Shown: piece by piece, positions 1 through 8,176 of the stretch
How positions within the stretch are numbered: the stretch's first letter is position 1
Layout of the letters: every line of letters starts with the position of its first letter
Source: an uncultured Bacteroidota bacterium
Lineage (GTDB): Bacteria > Bacteroidota > Bacteroidia > Flavobacteriales > Flavobacteriaceae
DNA length: 12,838 bases
Direction of reading: 5' to 3'
Assembly (NCBI GenBank): GCA_903837025.1
Contig: CAILTC010000032.1
Coordinates: 1-12,838 of the forward strand
Program-made: the position numbers and the translations under genes
The notes under the pieces: generated by a model
Told to the model about the DNA's origin: nothing
What the model saw: only the letters and a program-made list of their open reading frames with translations
Database searches by the model: none

Positions 1-134
1 GACGGATTGTATGCGATGATATTTAATATAAGGACCTACTAAAAGAAGGGATTGACTTCTTCTAATTTCATTTCGTGTGTTAGCACGGTGTTTTTCATAG
101 CACTTAAAAAATATTAACCTTAAATTTAAAGTAA
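1..134. other. Non-coding or unassigned window edge
   Basis: No gene can be assigned here. Reading from base 1 on the + strand gives a short open stretch, DGLYAMIFNIRTY, ending in TAA at 40-42. It could be the last residues of an upstream gene but is too short to judge. Directly after it, AAGAAG (43-48) and CTTCTT (56-61) form a weak 6-bp hairpin with a 7-nt loop, which would fit a weak terminator. A second small inverted repeat, CGTG/CACG, lies near 74-87 before a T-run. No TAnnTTTG promoter box is visible. Confidence 0.3.
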
Positions 135-281
135 ATGAAATATAGACAAACAAAGCCAGGAGGATTTTCATTAATTTTTGGACCTATAATATTTATTGCT
201 GGTATTATTGAAAGAGAACCTACAGCTATTATAATAGGTATAGCTTTAATTATTGGTGCTTATTTTCTATTGAAAGATTAG
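135..281 (+). CDS. Small two-helix membrane protein, unknown function
   Basis: This 48-residue reading frame starts at ATG 135 and ends at TAG 279-281. The product begins MKYRQTKPGG, a basic cytoplasmic-looking head. It has two hydrophobic stretches, residues about 11-25 (FSLIFGPIIFIAGII) and 31-46 (AIIIGIALIIGAYFLL), separated by the charged turn EREPT, and it ends KD. That hairpin layout with both tips polar is typical of tiny inner-membrane proteins, and the even hydrophobicity makes a chance ORF less likely. The region before the start is A-rich, as usual in Bacteroidota, with no Shine-Dalgarno. No family is recognised and no function is proposed. The main alternative is a fortuitous ORF in AT-rich DNA. 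Confidence 0.5.
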   Translation: MKYRQTKPGGFSLIFGPIIFIAGIIEREPTAIIIGIALIIGAYFLLKD

Positions 282-595
282 TGATTTTAGCCTTCAATAT
301 TGTATGAATACTTTCGTGTGAAAGTTAATGATTGGCAAAGTAAAAGTGTGTGGTAAAAGATTTACTATCTCAAACAATTAAAGAATATGAACCTAATTGA
401 TTAAAAAAATTAGTATATCTGCTTTTTCAGCATGGATTGGAATTATTGCTTCGCTAGTTCGGCTTTCAGCCTCGCGTGCGGAATAAAGCTCCTAAAAAAT
501 AAAAAAATTAGAATTACCGGGATTAGTTTCCCAAAACAAACACAAATAAACCAAAATAGGGAAGGGATTGTCTATTTTAAAAAAGAAGTAAGCTT
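282..595. other. Intergenic region upstream of nrdA
   Basis: There is no convincing gene in this stretch of about 310 nt. It holds a small perfect hairpin CTTTC-gtgt-GAAAG (about 311-324), several very short ORFs, and a partial structured repeat at about 445-500. The 20-30 nt before the nrdA start are A-rich. TCTATTTTAA near 570-579 is the closest thing to a -7 box but departs from TAnnTTTG, so no nrdA promoter is assigned. Confidence 0.4.
445..500 (+). repeat. Partial copy (C) of structured intergenic repeat
   Basis: The last 22 nt, GCGGAATAAAGCTCCTAAAAAA, cut here as GCGGAATAAAG and CTCCTAAAAAA, match the end of the fuller copies near 3081-3181 and 10501-10589 at about 19 of 22 positions. 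The preceding DNA is not the 5' block of those copies. It is a separate imperfect inverted repeat centred on GGCT-ttc-AGCC (461-471), with outer arms ATTGCTTCGC and GCGTGCGGAAT. It is either a truncated or a variant member of the family. Confidence 0.55.
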
Positions 596-3022
596 ATGTA
601 TGTAGTAAAAAGAGATGGCCATAAAGAGCCTGTAATGTTCGATAAGATTACGGATAGAATAAAAAAATTATGTTACGGCTTGAACGGTTTGGTAGAACCG
701 GTAAAAGTGGCGATGCGTGTGATTGAAGGTTTGTATGATGGAGTTTCGACTTCAGAATTGGATAATCTTGCTGCCGAAACTGCGGCTTCAATGACGATTT
801 CGCATCCTGATTATGCACAATTAGCTGCGCGAATAGCTATTTCTAATTTGCATTCGAATACAAAAAAATCTTTCTCGGAAACAATGAACGAAATGTTTCA
901 TTATGTAAATCCAAGAAATGGTCAGGAAGCGCCACTGCTTTCGGAAGAGGTGCATAAAGTAATTATGGAAAATGCCGAATTCTTGGATTCGCACATTATA
1001 TACAATAGAGATTTTAACTACGATTATTTTGGTTTTAAAACCTTGGAACGTTCTTATTTATTGAGAATAAACGGAAAAATTGTAGAACGTCCGCAGCACA
1101 TGTTGATGCGTGTTTCGGTCGGAATTCATTTAGATGATCTAAAATCGGTGATAGAAACGTACGACTTAATGTCGAAAAAATTCTTCACACATGCTACACC
1201 AACATTATTCAACGCGGGAACTCCAAAGCCACAGATGTCGTCTTGTTTTCTTTTGGCGATGCAAGACGACAGTATTGACGGGATTTATGATACGTTGAAA
1301 CAAACGGCTAAAATCTCACAATCGGCAGGAGGTGTAGGGCTTTCTATTCACAATGTTCGTGCAACAGGATCTTATATTCGTGGTACAAATGGTACTTCGA
1401 ATGGGATTGTACCCATGTTAAGAGTTTTTAACGATACCGCTCGTTATGTAGATCAAGGGGGTGGAAAACGTAAAGGAAGCTTTGCGATTTATATCGAAAC
1501 TTGGCATGCTGATATTTTTGAATTTTTGGATTTAAAAAAGAACACCGGAAAAGAGGAAATGCGCGCCAGAGATTTATTCTTCGCTATGTGGACATCCGAT
1601 TTGTTCATGAAACGCGTGCAGGAAGATACCACATGGACGCTTATGTGTCCGAATGAATGTCCAGGTTTGTATGACGTTTACGGCGAAGAATTTGAAGCCA
1701 TGTACATCGATTATGAAACGCGTGGTAAAGGTCGAAAAACCATCAAAGCACGTGAATTATGGGAGAAAATTCTAGAATCTCAAATTGAGACTGGAACGCC
1801 TTATATGTTATATAAAGATGCAGCCAACAGAAAATCGAATCAGAAAAATCTAGGAACCATTCGTTCGTCGAATTTGTGTACCGAGATTATGGAATACACA
1901 TCGAAAGATGAAATAGCTGTTTGTAATCTTGCCTCGATATCATTACCAATGTTTGTGAGTCACGGAAAATTTGACCACAAATTATTGTATAAAGTAACCA
2001 AACAGGTAACGAGAAATTTGAACAAAGTAATCGACAGAAATTTTTATCCAGTAATCGAAGCCGAAAACTCGAATATGCGTCATCGTCCTGTAGGTCTTGG
2101 AGTTCAAGGTCTAGCCGATGCTTTTATCCTATTGCGTTTGCCGTTTACGAGCGATGCAGCTAAAAAGTTGAATCAAGAAATTTTCGAGACCTTATATTTT
2201 GCAGCTGTAACCGCATCGATGGAAATGGCAAAAGAAGAAGGACACTATTCTACCTTTAAAGGTTCGCCAATTTCGCAAGGAGAATTTCAATACAATCTTT
2301 GGGGTCTAAAAGACGATGAGCTTTCTGGCCGATGGGATTGGGCTTCGTTGCGTAAAGAAGTGATGGAACATGGTGTTCGTAATTCACTTTTGGTAGCGCC
2401 AATGCCAACTGCTTCGACTTCACAAATTTTGGGTAATAACGAAGCTTTCGAACCTTATACTTCAAATATCTATACAAGACGTGTGCTTTCGGGCGAATTT
2501 ATCGTGGTAAATAAACATTTACTCGAAGATTTAGTAAAACTTGGTTTGTGGAATGAAACGTTGAAACAGGAATTAATGCGAAAAAATGGTTCGGTTCAAG
2601 AGCTAGATATTCCGCAAGATTTGAAAGAATTATACAAAACCGTTTGGGAAATGTCTATGAAAGATATCATTGATATGTCACGTCAACGCGGTTATTTTAT
2701 TGACCAATCGCAATCGTTGAACTTGTTTATGCAAGATGCTAATTATTCAAAATTAACATCGATGCACTTCTACGCTTGGCAATCTGGGTTGAAAACTGGA
2801 ATGTATTATCTGAGAACCAAATCTGCGGTAGATGCTATTAAATTTACCTTGAACAACGACAAAAAAGTGGAGCCAATTGAAGTTAAAGAGCAAGTTGCCC
2901 AACCATTGCAACCTATTGCTGTTTTGAATGAAGCTGTTGAGATGTCTGCAGATGAATACAGAGCAATGATCGAATTGGCTAGAAATGCTGGTCCAGAAGA
3001 TTGCGAAATGTGTGGATCTTAG
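596..3022 (+). CDS. nrdA: Ribonucleoside-diphosphate reductase, class I, alpha (large) subunit
   Basis: This cytoplasmic enzyme reduces ribonucleoside diphosphates to deoxyribonucleotides together with the radical-generating beta subunit, which is not in this window. The 808 residues start with an ATP-cone (about 1-90, MYVVKRDG), the allosteric overall-activity site. The catalytic barrel follows. C217 (in SSCFLL) and C443 (in AVCNLAS) are the expected redox cysteine pair, and N426-L-C428-T-E430 is the radical-site motif matching N437/C439/E441 of E. coli. Y737 and Y738 (GMYYLRT) are the radical-transfer tyrosines. The C-terminal tail EDCEMCGS supplies the re-reducing cysteines C803 and C806. 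The [19 protein letters not shown] segment and the CxxCGS tail resemble eukaryotic-type large subunits more than E. coli NrdA. The length is normal for the family. Start ATG 596 places the ATP-cone at residue 1. A strong terminator follows, so transcription ends here. Confidence 0.97.
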   Translation: MYVVKRDGHKEPVMFDKITDRIKKLCYGLNGLVEPVKVAMRVIEGLYDGVSTSELDNLAAETAASMTISHPDYAQLAARIAISNLHSNTKKSFSETMNEMFHYVNPRNGQEAPLLSEEVHKVIMENAEFLDSHIIYNRDFNYDYFGFKTLERSYLLRINGKIVERPQHMLMRVSVGIHLDDLKSVIETYDLMSKKFFTHATPTLFNAGTPKPQMSSCFLLAMQDDSIDGIYDTLKQTAKISQSAGGVGLSIHNVRATGSYIRGTNGTSNGIVPMLRVFNDTARYVDQGGGKRKGSFAIYIETWHADIFEFLDLKKNTGKEEMRARDLFFAMWTSDLFMKRVQEDTTWTLMCPNECPGLYDVYGEEFEAMYIDYETRGKGRKTIKARELWEKILESQIETGTPYMLYKDAANRKSNQKNLGTIRSSNLCTEIMEYTSKDEIAVCNLASISLPMFVSHGKFDHKLLYKVTKQVTRNLNKVIDRNFYPVIEAENSNMRHRPVGLGVQGLADAFILLRLPFTSDAAKKLNQEIFETLYFAAVTASMEMAKEEGHYSTFKGSPISQGEFQYNLWGLKDDELSGRWDWASLRKEVMEHGVRNSLLVAPMPTASTSQILGNNEAFEPYTSNIYTRRVLSGEFIVVNKHLLEDLVKLGLWNETLKQELMRKNGSVQELDIPQDLKELYKTVWEMSMKDIIDMSRQRGYFIDQSQSLNLFMQDANYSKLTSMHFYAWQSGLKTGMYYLRTKSAVDAIKFTLNNDKKVEPIEVKEQVAQPLQPIAVLNEAVEMSADEYRAMIELARNAGPEDCEMCGS

Positions 3023-3046
3023 TGAATTAAAAAATTTTAATTAAAA

Positions 3047-3082
3047 AAAACAGCTGTCAATAATTTGGCAGCTGTTTTTTTT
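3047..3082 (+). terminator. Rho-independent terminator of nrdA
   Basis: AAAACAGCTGTC (3047-3058) pairs with GGCAGCTGTTTT (3067-3078) around an 8-nt AT-rich loop. The stem is 12 bp with one G-T wobble and continues into an unbroken T-run. It lies 25 nt after the nrdA stop. The A-run on the left arm means it could work weakly in the other direction too. Confidence 0.9.
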
Positions 3083-3181
3083 AGGAGCTATTTCCCGCTT
3101 TACGCTATATCTTTTACAAAGCTTCCAGCCTTCAAAAGGATGGAAGCTTTGTAAAAGGATACCGCTGCAATCAGGGCTATT
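3081..3181 (-). repeat. Structured intergenic repeat, copy B
   Basis: Read on the - strand, the element runs from AGCCCTGATTGCAGCGG (3162-3178) to GGGAAATAGCTCCTAA (about 3081-3096). Between the conserved ends is a long self-complementary core: CTTTTACAAAGCTTCCA (3111-3127) pairs perfectly with TGGAAGCTTTGTAAAAG (3141-3157), and CCTT/AAGG extends the stem towards a tiny loop. The AGGAGC end is fused to the T-run of the nrdA terminator. Both end blocks recur in the copy at 10501-10589, but the core stem sequence does not. I recall similar intergenic elements from Flavobacterium genomes. No coding capacity is visible. Confidence 0.85.
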
Positions 3182-3219
3182 TTCTCAATTATATCGAGGG
3201 GATTTCATAAATAATTCAC

Positions 3220-3227
3220 TATATTTG
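3220..3227 (+). promoter_or_regulatory. Bacteroidota-type -7 promoter box for the RDD gene
   Basis: TATATTTG fits the TAnnTTTG -7 consensus of Bacteroidota exactly and lies 54 nt before the start of the RDD gene. No clear TTG -33 element is seen at the usual distance, so the call rests on the -7 box and its position after the nrdA terminator. Confidence 0.5.
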
Positions 3228-3281
3228 AGGTAGTTAATCCTTCAAAATACATTTTTCATAATAATCAAAATACCTCAAAAA

Positions 3282-3761
3282 ATGGAAAATAATAAATTTA
3301 TTATCACAGATGATTTGGTCGCTTCTCGGGAGCAGCGTTTTATGAATTTCATTCTTGATTTTCTAATTGTATATGTTATTTGGCTTGCCGTTGGGACAAC
3401 GGTTATCATCATTGGCGAAATATCCGGAATTTATGCTCTGTCTAATTGGGCGGAATCGACAACAACCTACGAGAAACTATTTTTTTTGATTATCATTATG
3501 TTTTCATATTACTTCTTGACCGAAATGTTTTTCTCTAGAACCTTTGCCAAATATTTTTCTAAAACAATTGTAATTACAAAAGACGGACTAAAGCCAGGAT
3601 TCAATGCGATTTTGATACGAACCTTAACTCGGTTTATTCCTGTTGAATGTCTTACTTTTTTGGGTGTTAATGTTCGTGGTTTGCATGATTTATTTTCGGA
3701 TACTTATGTTGTTCGCAAACATGAATTCAATAAAAAAAAGGGAGTCGTTTTTTTTCCTTAA
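3282..3761 (+). CDS. RDD family membrane protein
   Basis: The product is a 159-residue inner-membrane protein of unknown function. Hallmarks of the RDD family are visible: R19 and D26 in the first segment (SREQRFMNFILDF), and a later Asp in LHDLFSDTYVV (D140) near the C-terminus, as in many family members. Hydrophobic segments are at about 22-46 and 66-84, with a less clear third around 105-128. The tail after residue 144 is basic and ends VVFFP. ATG 3282 is the natural start, since the first acidic and polar residues precede the R-rich pre-helix region. The gene stands alone, with its own promoter-like box upstream and a terminator after it. Some RDD proteins have been linked to ion transport, but nothing here indicates a substrate. 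Confidence 0.8.
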   Translation: MENNKFIITDDLVASREQRFMNFILDFLIVYVIWLAVGTTVIIIGEISGIYALSNWAESTTTYEKLFFLIIIMFSYYFLTEMFFSRTFAKYFSKTIVITKDGLKPGFNAILIRTLTRFIPVECLTFLGVNVRGLHDLFSDTYVVRKHEFNKKKGVVFFP

Positions 3762-3783
3762 ATAAATTCGAAAAGATAAGGAT

Positions 3784-3812
3784 CAGCCGTCATTTTTGAT
3801 GGCTGTTTTTAT
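3784..3812 (+). terminator. Rho-independent terminator after the RDD gene
   Basis: AGCCGTCA (3785-3792) pairs with TGATGGCT (3797-3804) with one G-T pair and a 4-nt T loop, followed by GTTTTTATTTT. It lies 23 nt after the RDD stop and before the dgt promoter. Confidence 0.85.
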
Positions 3813-3833
3813 TTTAAACAAATCCTTTTTATC

Positions 3834-3841
3834 TATATTCG
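3834..3841 (+). promoter_or_regulatory. Probable -7 box of dgt
   Basis: TATATTCG matches TAnnTTTG at all but one of the defined bases. It lies between the RDD terminator and the dgt start at 3871, giving a leader of roughly 25 nt. Its position supports starting dgt at 3871 rather than further upstream. Confidence 0.45.
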
Positions 3842-3870
3842 CTTATTCAAAAAAAATCCAAAAGACAACA

Positions 3871-5217
3871 ATGAACTGGGAACAACTTTTATCACTACGT
3901 CGTCAAGGCGACACCGGCAAACGATTACGAATAGAGCAAGACGATACGCGTTTGGGTTTTGAGGTAGATTATGACCGAATTATTTTCTCATCGGCATTTC
4001 GAAGTTTACAGGATAAAACGCAGGTTATACCGCTTTCTAAAACTGATTTTGTACATACGCGATTAACGCATAGTTTAGAAGTTTCAGTTGTTGGGCGTTC
4101 TATTGGACGATTAGTAGGCAAGAAAATCATCGATAAACATCCTCATTTGGCAGCGGTTCACGGTTTTCAACCAAATGATTTCGGTGCGATTGTAGCTGCA
4201 GCTTCATTGGCGCACGACATAGGAAATCCGCCTTTTGGACATTCTGGAGAAAAAGCGATAGGCGAATATTTTTCTATCGGAAACGGGCGACAATACAAAG
4301 AACAATTATCAGCCAAAGAATGGCAGGATTTGATCGATTTTGAAGGGAATGCCAACGGTTTTTCAGTCCTTACGGCTAGTCGATCAGGTGTTTTAGGTGC
4401 CCTTAGGCTTACTTATGCGGTTTTAGGTGCGTTTATGAAATACCCTAAGGAAAGTTTGCCTAAAAAACCAACGCAAAATATCGCCGACAAAAAATATGGT
4501 TTCTTTCAATCGGACAAAAAATTCTTCGATGAGGTAGCTTTAGAGCTGGGAATGATTCCCAATAAAGACGGAAATGATATTGGTTTCGAAAGACATCCTT
4601 TGGCTTATTTAGTCGAGGCTGCCGATGATATTTGTTATACCATTATCGATTTTGAAGATGGAATTAATCTAGGTTTAGTTTCGGAAGATTTTGCTTTAGA
4701 ATATTTGATAAAATTAGTAAAAGACAGTATTGACACTTCTAAATACAACACTTTAACCACGAAGGAAGATCGAATTAGCTATTTACGTGCTTTGGCAATT
4801 GGGAGTTTAATAAACGATGCTGTAAAGGTTTTTATCGAAAATGAAGAAGCTATTTTGCAAGGTAGATTTCCTTACGCCTTGACGGATAAAAGTAAGTATA
4901 AAGTTCAAATGGACGACATCATAAAATTAAGTGTCAAAAATATCTATCAAAGTCGCGAAGTAATCGAAAAAGAGATTGTTGGTTATCAAATCATTCAAAC
5001 TTTATTAGATAAATTCATCACCGCTTTTAACAATAAATTCAACGGAAATGCTTCTAATTATGACAAGTTATTGTTGAATATGTTGCCCGAAAAATTCCTT
5101 GAGGAAAAAGAAGATTTGTATAGTAGACTGTTACATATTTGTCATTATGTTTCTCTTTTGACCGATGGAAATGCGCTTGAGTTATACGATACAATTAACG
5201 GTAGAAAAACGAATTGA
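3871..5217 (+). CDS. dgt: Deoxyguanosinetriphosphate triphosphohydrolase (dNTPase, HD domain)
   Basis: The family hydrolyses dGTP, and often other dNTPs, to the nucleoside plus tripolyphosphate, so it counters ribonucleotide reductase. From ATG 3871 the protein has 448 residues, a normal length. The metal-binding HD-domain residues are visible: H67 (TRLTHSLE), H115-D116 (LAHDIGNPPFGHSG) and D252 or D253 (VEAADDICYT). R43 (SAFRSLQDKTQV) and the FEGNANG segment (157-163) are characteristic of bacterial Dgt. An in-frame extension to a TTG at 3796 exists but lies within the upstream terminator and the promoter box, and its residues are not family-like, so MNWEQLL is taken as the start. The gene converges on the DUF3078 gene with only 2 nt between the stops and no separate terminator. 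Confidence 0.95.
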   Translation: MNWEQLLSLRRQGDTGKRLRIEQDDTRLGFEVDYDRIIFSSAFRSLQDKTQVIPLSKTDFVHTRLTHSLEVSVVGRSIGRLVGKKIIDKHPHLAAVHGFQPNDFGAIVAAASLAHDIGNPPFGHSGEKAIGEYFSIGNGRQYKEQLSAKEWQDLIDFEGNANGFSVLTASRSGVLGALRLTYAVLGAFMKYPKESLPKKPTQNIADKKYGFFQSDKKFFDEVALELGMIPNKDGNDIGFERHPLAYLVEAADDICYTIIDFEDGINLGLVSEDFALEYLIKLVKDSIDTSKYNTLTTKEDRISYLRALAIGSLINDAVKVFIENEEAILQGRFPYALTDKSKYKVQMDDIIKLSVKNIYQSREVIEKEIVGYQIIQTLLDKFITAFNNKFNGNASNYDKLLLNMLPEKFLEEKEDLYSRLLHICHYVSLLTDGNALELYDTINGRKTN

Positions 5218-5219
5218 AA

Positions 5220-6248
5220 TTAGAAAGTATAGGTTAGACCTACGCCTAGAATTTGTTTAAGTTGGATTTTAGGTCCCATAACTACTTGTTCGCCGTTAAT
5301 TTCTTTCGCTGTTTTTATGTCATCATCATAAATAATATGTGTGCCAATGTTTGCTTTAACATACTGATTTACAATCAAATCAAATTTTAACTCCCAATCT
5401 ACATCAATATTTCCAAATTTATTGATGTAATCGGAGTATAAACTCAATCGGTTTTCCATAGTAATGTTTTTAACGACTTCCTTTTTATACGAACTAGTGA
5501 CTAAAAACCCAAGTTCGGTTTTTGATCTTGCTCCTTCTGAAATTAAATTTCCCGCTAAATCATATTCTGCTTTAGTTACACCAAAAGCACCTTGGTTGGC
5601 CAAATTTTGATCTAGAACCAATGTGTTTTTCATTGTTAAAGGAGAAATATAAATATCAAGTTTCTTTTTCTTGTTGAAATATTCTGCTCCAACTCCAAGG
5701 AAAGTATAGGCTGGTGCAAAAGGTCTTGAAATAGCAGGACTTGTGATTGGATAATTATACCCATTGGCAAATTGCGTGTTGAAATTGAATTTTGCAGAAT
5801 GATACCAATTCGACAAAGTGTCTTTTCTATAGCCAAAGGTCGAGGTAAATCGGATGGCGTCATCCGACTTTCGTACTTCGTAACCATCTTGTTTGTTTAC
5901 ACCATATCGAATGATTAATTCATTGAACCATTTGCTTTTTTCAAGAGTACGTGTTCTCGTAAACTCGCCTTTTATTAATCCTGAAATAGAGCTTACACCT
6001 CCAGCATTCCAATTCGAAAAGGAGATTTCATTCATGTCAAAACCTATCATATTTTTTCTTGACCAATGGGATGTGTTGGGTGGTTTTCTATATCGAAATT
6101 TTGCTATTACTAACACTGCAGGTGTTGATATAGCCATTGTTGCAGGTTTGAATTCTATTGTTAAAGGAGCTATTTGCGTTTCTTGAGAAAAACCATTTAT
6201 AGAGAACGTTAATAAAAATAGCAGTAAGCTGAATTGTAATAATTTCAT
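5220..6248 (-). CDS. DUF3078 domain outer-membrane protein
   Basis: The 342-residue precursor starts MKLLQFSLLLFLLTF and has a signal peptide of about 20-22 residues ending near NGFSQ. The mature protein carries the DUF3078 hallmark at about residues 74-90 (EISFSNWNAGGVSSISG). It continues with alternating aromatic and polar strands, such as WFNELIIRYGV and YHSAKFNFNTQFANGY, and ends in VGLTYTF with a C-terminal Phe. That pattern indicates a beta-barrel in the outer membrane. The biochemical role of DUF3078 is unknown. The gene lies 37 nt downstream of dxs on the same strand and has its own -7 box, so it may be transcribed both with dxs and alone. The assignment to the domain is from memory of the SNWNAGG motif. 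Confidence 0.85.
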   Translation of the reverse strand: MKLLQFSLLLFLLTFSINGFSQETQIAPLTIEFKPATMAISTPAVLVIAKFRYRKPPNTSHWSRKNMIGFDMNEISFSNWNAGGVSSISGLIKGEFTRTRTLEKSKWFNELIIRYGVNKQDGYEVRKSDDAIRFTSTFGYRKDTLSNWYHSAKFNFNTQFANGYNYPITSPAISRPFAPAYTFLGVGAEYFNKKKKLDIYISPLTMKNTLVLDQNLANQGAFGVTKAEYDLAGNLISEGARSKTELGFLVTSSYKKEVVKNITMENRLSLYSDYINKFGNIDVDWELKFDLIVNQYVKANIGTHIIYDDDIKTAKEINGEQVVMGPKIQLKQILGVGLTYTF

Positions 6249-6272
6249 TTTTGACGATTAAGTTGATAAATG

Positions 6273-6280
6273 CAAAAATA
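6273..6280 (-). promoter_or_regulatory. -7 box of the DUF3078 gene
   Basis: The - strand reads TATTTTTG, an exact TAnnTTTG match, 24 nt before the ATG at 6248 and just past the dxs stop. This suggests a short leader and transcription independent of dxs. No convincing -33 TTG is seen at the usual spacing. Confidence 0.5.
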
Positions 6281-6285
6281 AACTT

Positions 6286-8055
6286 TCAATAGTTTGAAAA
6301 TAAAGTTGATAAACTCTTAACGTCAATATTACAATATTGTTGTTGTTGTTCAATAGTTCCTTGTTCGATAAATTCATCCGGTATTCCCAGAACTTTTACT
6401 TTTGAATTATAGTTATTTTGCGAAGCAAACTCTACAATAGTCGTGCCAAACCCCCCTTTTATAACTCCATCTTCAATAGTAATTATTTTTTCATATTTTT
6501 TAAAAATGCGGTGTACTAATTCTTCGTCCAAGGGTTTTACAAAAGCAAAATCATAATGAGCAATAATTTTTGGATTATTCATTTTGGCTATGGCCAAAGT
6601 TACATTGTTGCCAATAGTTCCGTTAGATAAAACGGCTATTTTTGAACCTTCTTTGAGACAATTCGCTTTGCCAATTTCTAGTTTTTCGTATGGTTTTTGC
6701 CAATCTATAATTTGACCACGGCCACGAGGATAGCGAATCGCAATAGGATGATTTAATCCTAATTGTGCGGTATATAAAATGTTTCGCAACGCAATTTCAT
6801 TCAACGGCGAATACACGATCATATTAGGAATGCAACGTAAATAAGCGATGTCAAAAATACCGTGATGCGTTGCCCCATCTTCGCCAACTAAACCCGCTCG
6901 GTCTAAACAAAAAATAACCGGTAAATCTTGTAAAGCCACGTCGTGTATGACTTGGTCATAAGCGCGTTGTAAAAAGGTGGAATAAATATTGCAAAAAACA
7001 ACCATTCCTTGCGTTGCCATTCCTGCCGATAATGTTACGGCATGTTGTTCGGCAATCCCAACGTCAAAAGCGCGTTTTGGGAGCGCCTCCATCATAAATT
7101 TCAAGGAACTTCCTGATGGCATGGCGGGTGTGATTCCAATAATTTTTTCATTGGCTTTGGCCAAATCCAAAACGGTTAAACCAAAAACATCTTGGTATTT
7201 TGGAGGTAGATTCTCTTCTGATTTTGGGTGAATTTCTCCTGTATTGGCGTCGAATTTTCCGGGTGCATGGTATTTTACTTGATCGTCTTCGGCTTGTTGT
7301 AGGCCTTTACCTTTTGTGGTAATAATGTGAAGAAATTTAGGGCCTTTTACTTTTTTTAGTCTTTTTAATTCTTGGATTATTGCAAAAATATCGTGTCCGT
7401 CGATGGGTCCAGAATAATCAAAATTCAAGGACTTAATCATATTATTCTTCTTCGGATTTTTTCCTTCTTTTACGGCGGTGAGATAATTTTTCAAAGCGCC
7501 AACGCTTGGGTCAATGCCAATGGCGTTGTCGTTGAGAATGACCAATAAATTAGCATCGGTAACGCCGGCGTGATTTAATCCTTCGAATGCCATTCCCGAT
7601 GCGATGGAAGCATCACCGATAACTGCTATATGGTGTTTTTCGAAATCGCCTTTCAAATTAGAAGCTATCGCCATGCCTAATGCTGCTGAAATAGAAGTGG
7701 AGGAATGGCCTACGCCAAAAGCATCATAAACACTTTCGCTTCTTTTTGGGAAACCAGAAATACCATTCAATTGTCTATTCGTATGGAAATTTTCTCTTCT
7801 TCCCGTCAAAATTTTATGTCCGTAAGCTTGATGACCCACATCCCAAATTAATAAATCTTCGGGTGTGTTAAATACATAATGCAAGGCAATTGTGAGTTCT
7901 ACAACGCCAAGGCTTGCTCCGAGATGACCTTCTTTTGTGGCGACAATAGCAATAATAAAATCACGCAATTCTTGGGCAACTTGAGGAAGTTGGGCCTCAT
8001 CGAGCTGGCGTATATCAGTTGGATTGTTGATGTGTTGAAGTAAGTTGCTTTTCAT
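6286..8055 (-). CDS. dxs: 1-deoxy-D-xylulose-5-phosphate synthase
   Basis: This cytoplasmic, thiamine-diphosphate-dependent enzyme condenses pyruvate with glyceraldehyde 3-phosphate to DXP, the entry step of the MEP isoprenoid pathway, and also feeds thiamine and pyridoxal synthesis. The 589 residues show the transketolase-like order: the GHLGASLG segment with H44, DVGHQAYGHKILTGR (72-86), the ThDP/Mg site beginning GDAS at 147-150 and ending LNDN (174-177), then the pyrimidine domain with the catalytic Glu E336 in IAEQHAV and GEDGATHHG (391-399), and a C-terminal transketolase domain. The usual GDG of the cofactor site reads GDA here. The protein is somewhat shorter than the roughly 620-residue E. 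coli enzyme. ATG 8055 gives MKSNLLQHIN. The gene is divergent from the lipoprotein gene. Confidence 0.97.
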   Translation of the reverse strand: MKSNLLQHINNPTDIRQLDEAQLPQVAQELRDFIIAIVATKEGHLGASLGVVELTIALHYVFNTPEDLLIWDVGHQAYGHKILTGRRENFHTNRQLNGISGFPKRSESVYDAFGVGHSSTSISAALGMAIASNLKGDFEKHHIAVIGDASIASGMAFEGLNHAGVTDANLLVILNDNAIGIDPSVGALKNYLTAVKEGKNPKKNNMIKSLNFDYSGPIDGHDIFAIIQELKRLKKVKGPKFLHIITTKGKGLQQAEDDQVKYHAPGKFDANTGEIHPKSEENLPPKYQDVFGLTVLDLAKANEKIIGITPAMPSGSSLKFMMEALPKRAFDVGIAEQHAVTLSAGMATQGMVVFCNIYSTFLQRAYDQVIHDVALQDLPVIFCLDRAGLVGEDGATHHGIFDIAYLRCIPNMIVYSPLNEIALRNILYTAQLGLNHPIAIRYPRGRGQIIDWQKPYEKLEIGKANCLKEGSKIAVLSNGTIGNNVTLAIAKMNNPKIIAHYDFAFVKPLDEELVHRIFKKYEKIITIEDGVIKGGFGTTIVEFASQNNYNSKVKVLGIPDEFIEQGTIEQQQQYCNIDVKSLSTLFSNY

Positions 8056-8069
8056 TAGAATTTAAAAAG

Positions 8070-8077
8070 CGAATTTA
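8070..8077 (-). promoter_or_regulatory. Possible -7 box of dxs
   Basis: The - strand reads TAAATTCG, one base off TAnnTTTG, 14 nt before the dxs ATG, implying a leader of under 10 nt. No matching -33 TTG is evident, so this is tentative. Confidence 0.35.
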
Positions 8078-8176
8078 CGGTTTTAAATTGAAATCTGTTT
8101 TTATAAACGAGTTCTCTTTTTATAGCTAACACTTGAATATTTATAAACAAATTCGTATAAAAATAAAATTATTCTA

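Noticed and set aside
311..324. CTTTC-gtgt-GAAAG hairpin as a terminator or regulatory RNA
   Set aside because: The stem is only 5 bp and no T-run follows.
45..570. 10-bp direct repeat GAAGGGATTG at 45-54 and 561-570, as a possible target-site duplication
   Set aside because: A 10-mer match within 600 bp of AT-rich DNA is not improbable, no inverted repeats flank it and no transposase lies between.
432..602. 57-codon ORF on the + strand overlapping the nrdA start
   Set aside because: It is largely translated repeat DNA, has no protein-like pattern and runs into nrdA in another frame.
2256..2477. Antisense ORF within nrdA, and similar shadows inside dgt, the DUF3078 gene, dxs and rng
   Set aside because: They lie opposite strongly conserved coding sequence, lack promoters and recognisable domains.
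3796..3870. 25-residue N-terminal extension of Dgt from a TTG start
   Set aside because: It begins inside the RDD terminator stem, crosses a probable -7 box, and its residues are not like the family. ATG 3871 gives the expected MNWEQLL start.
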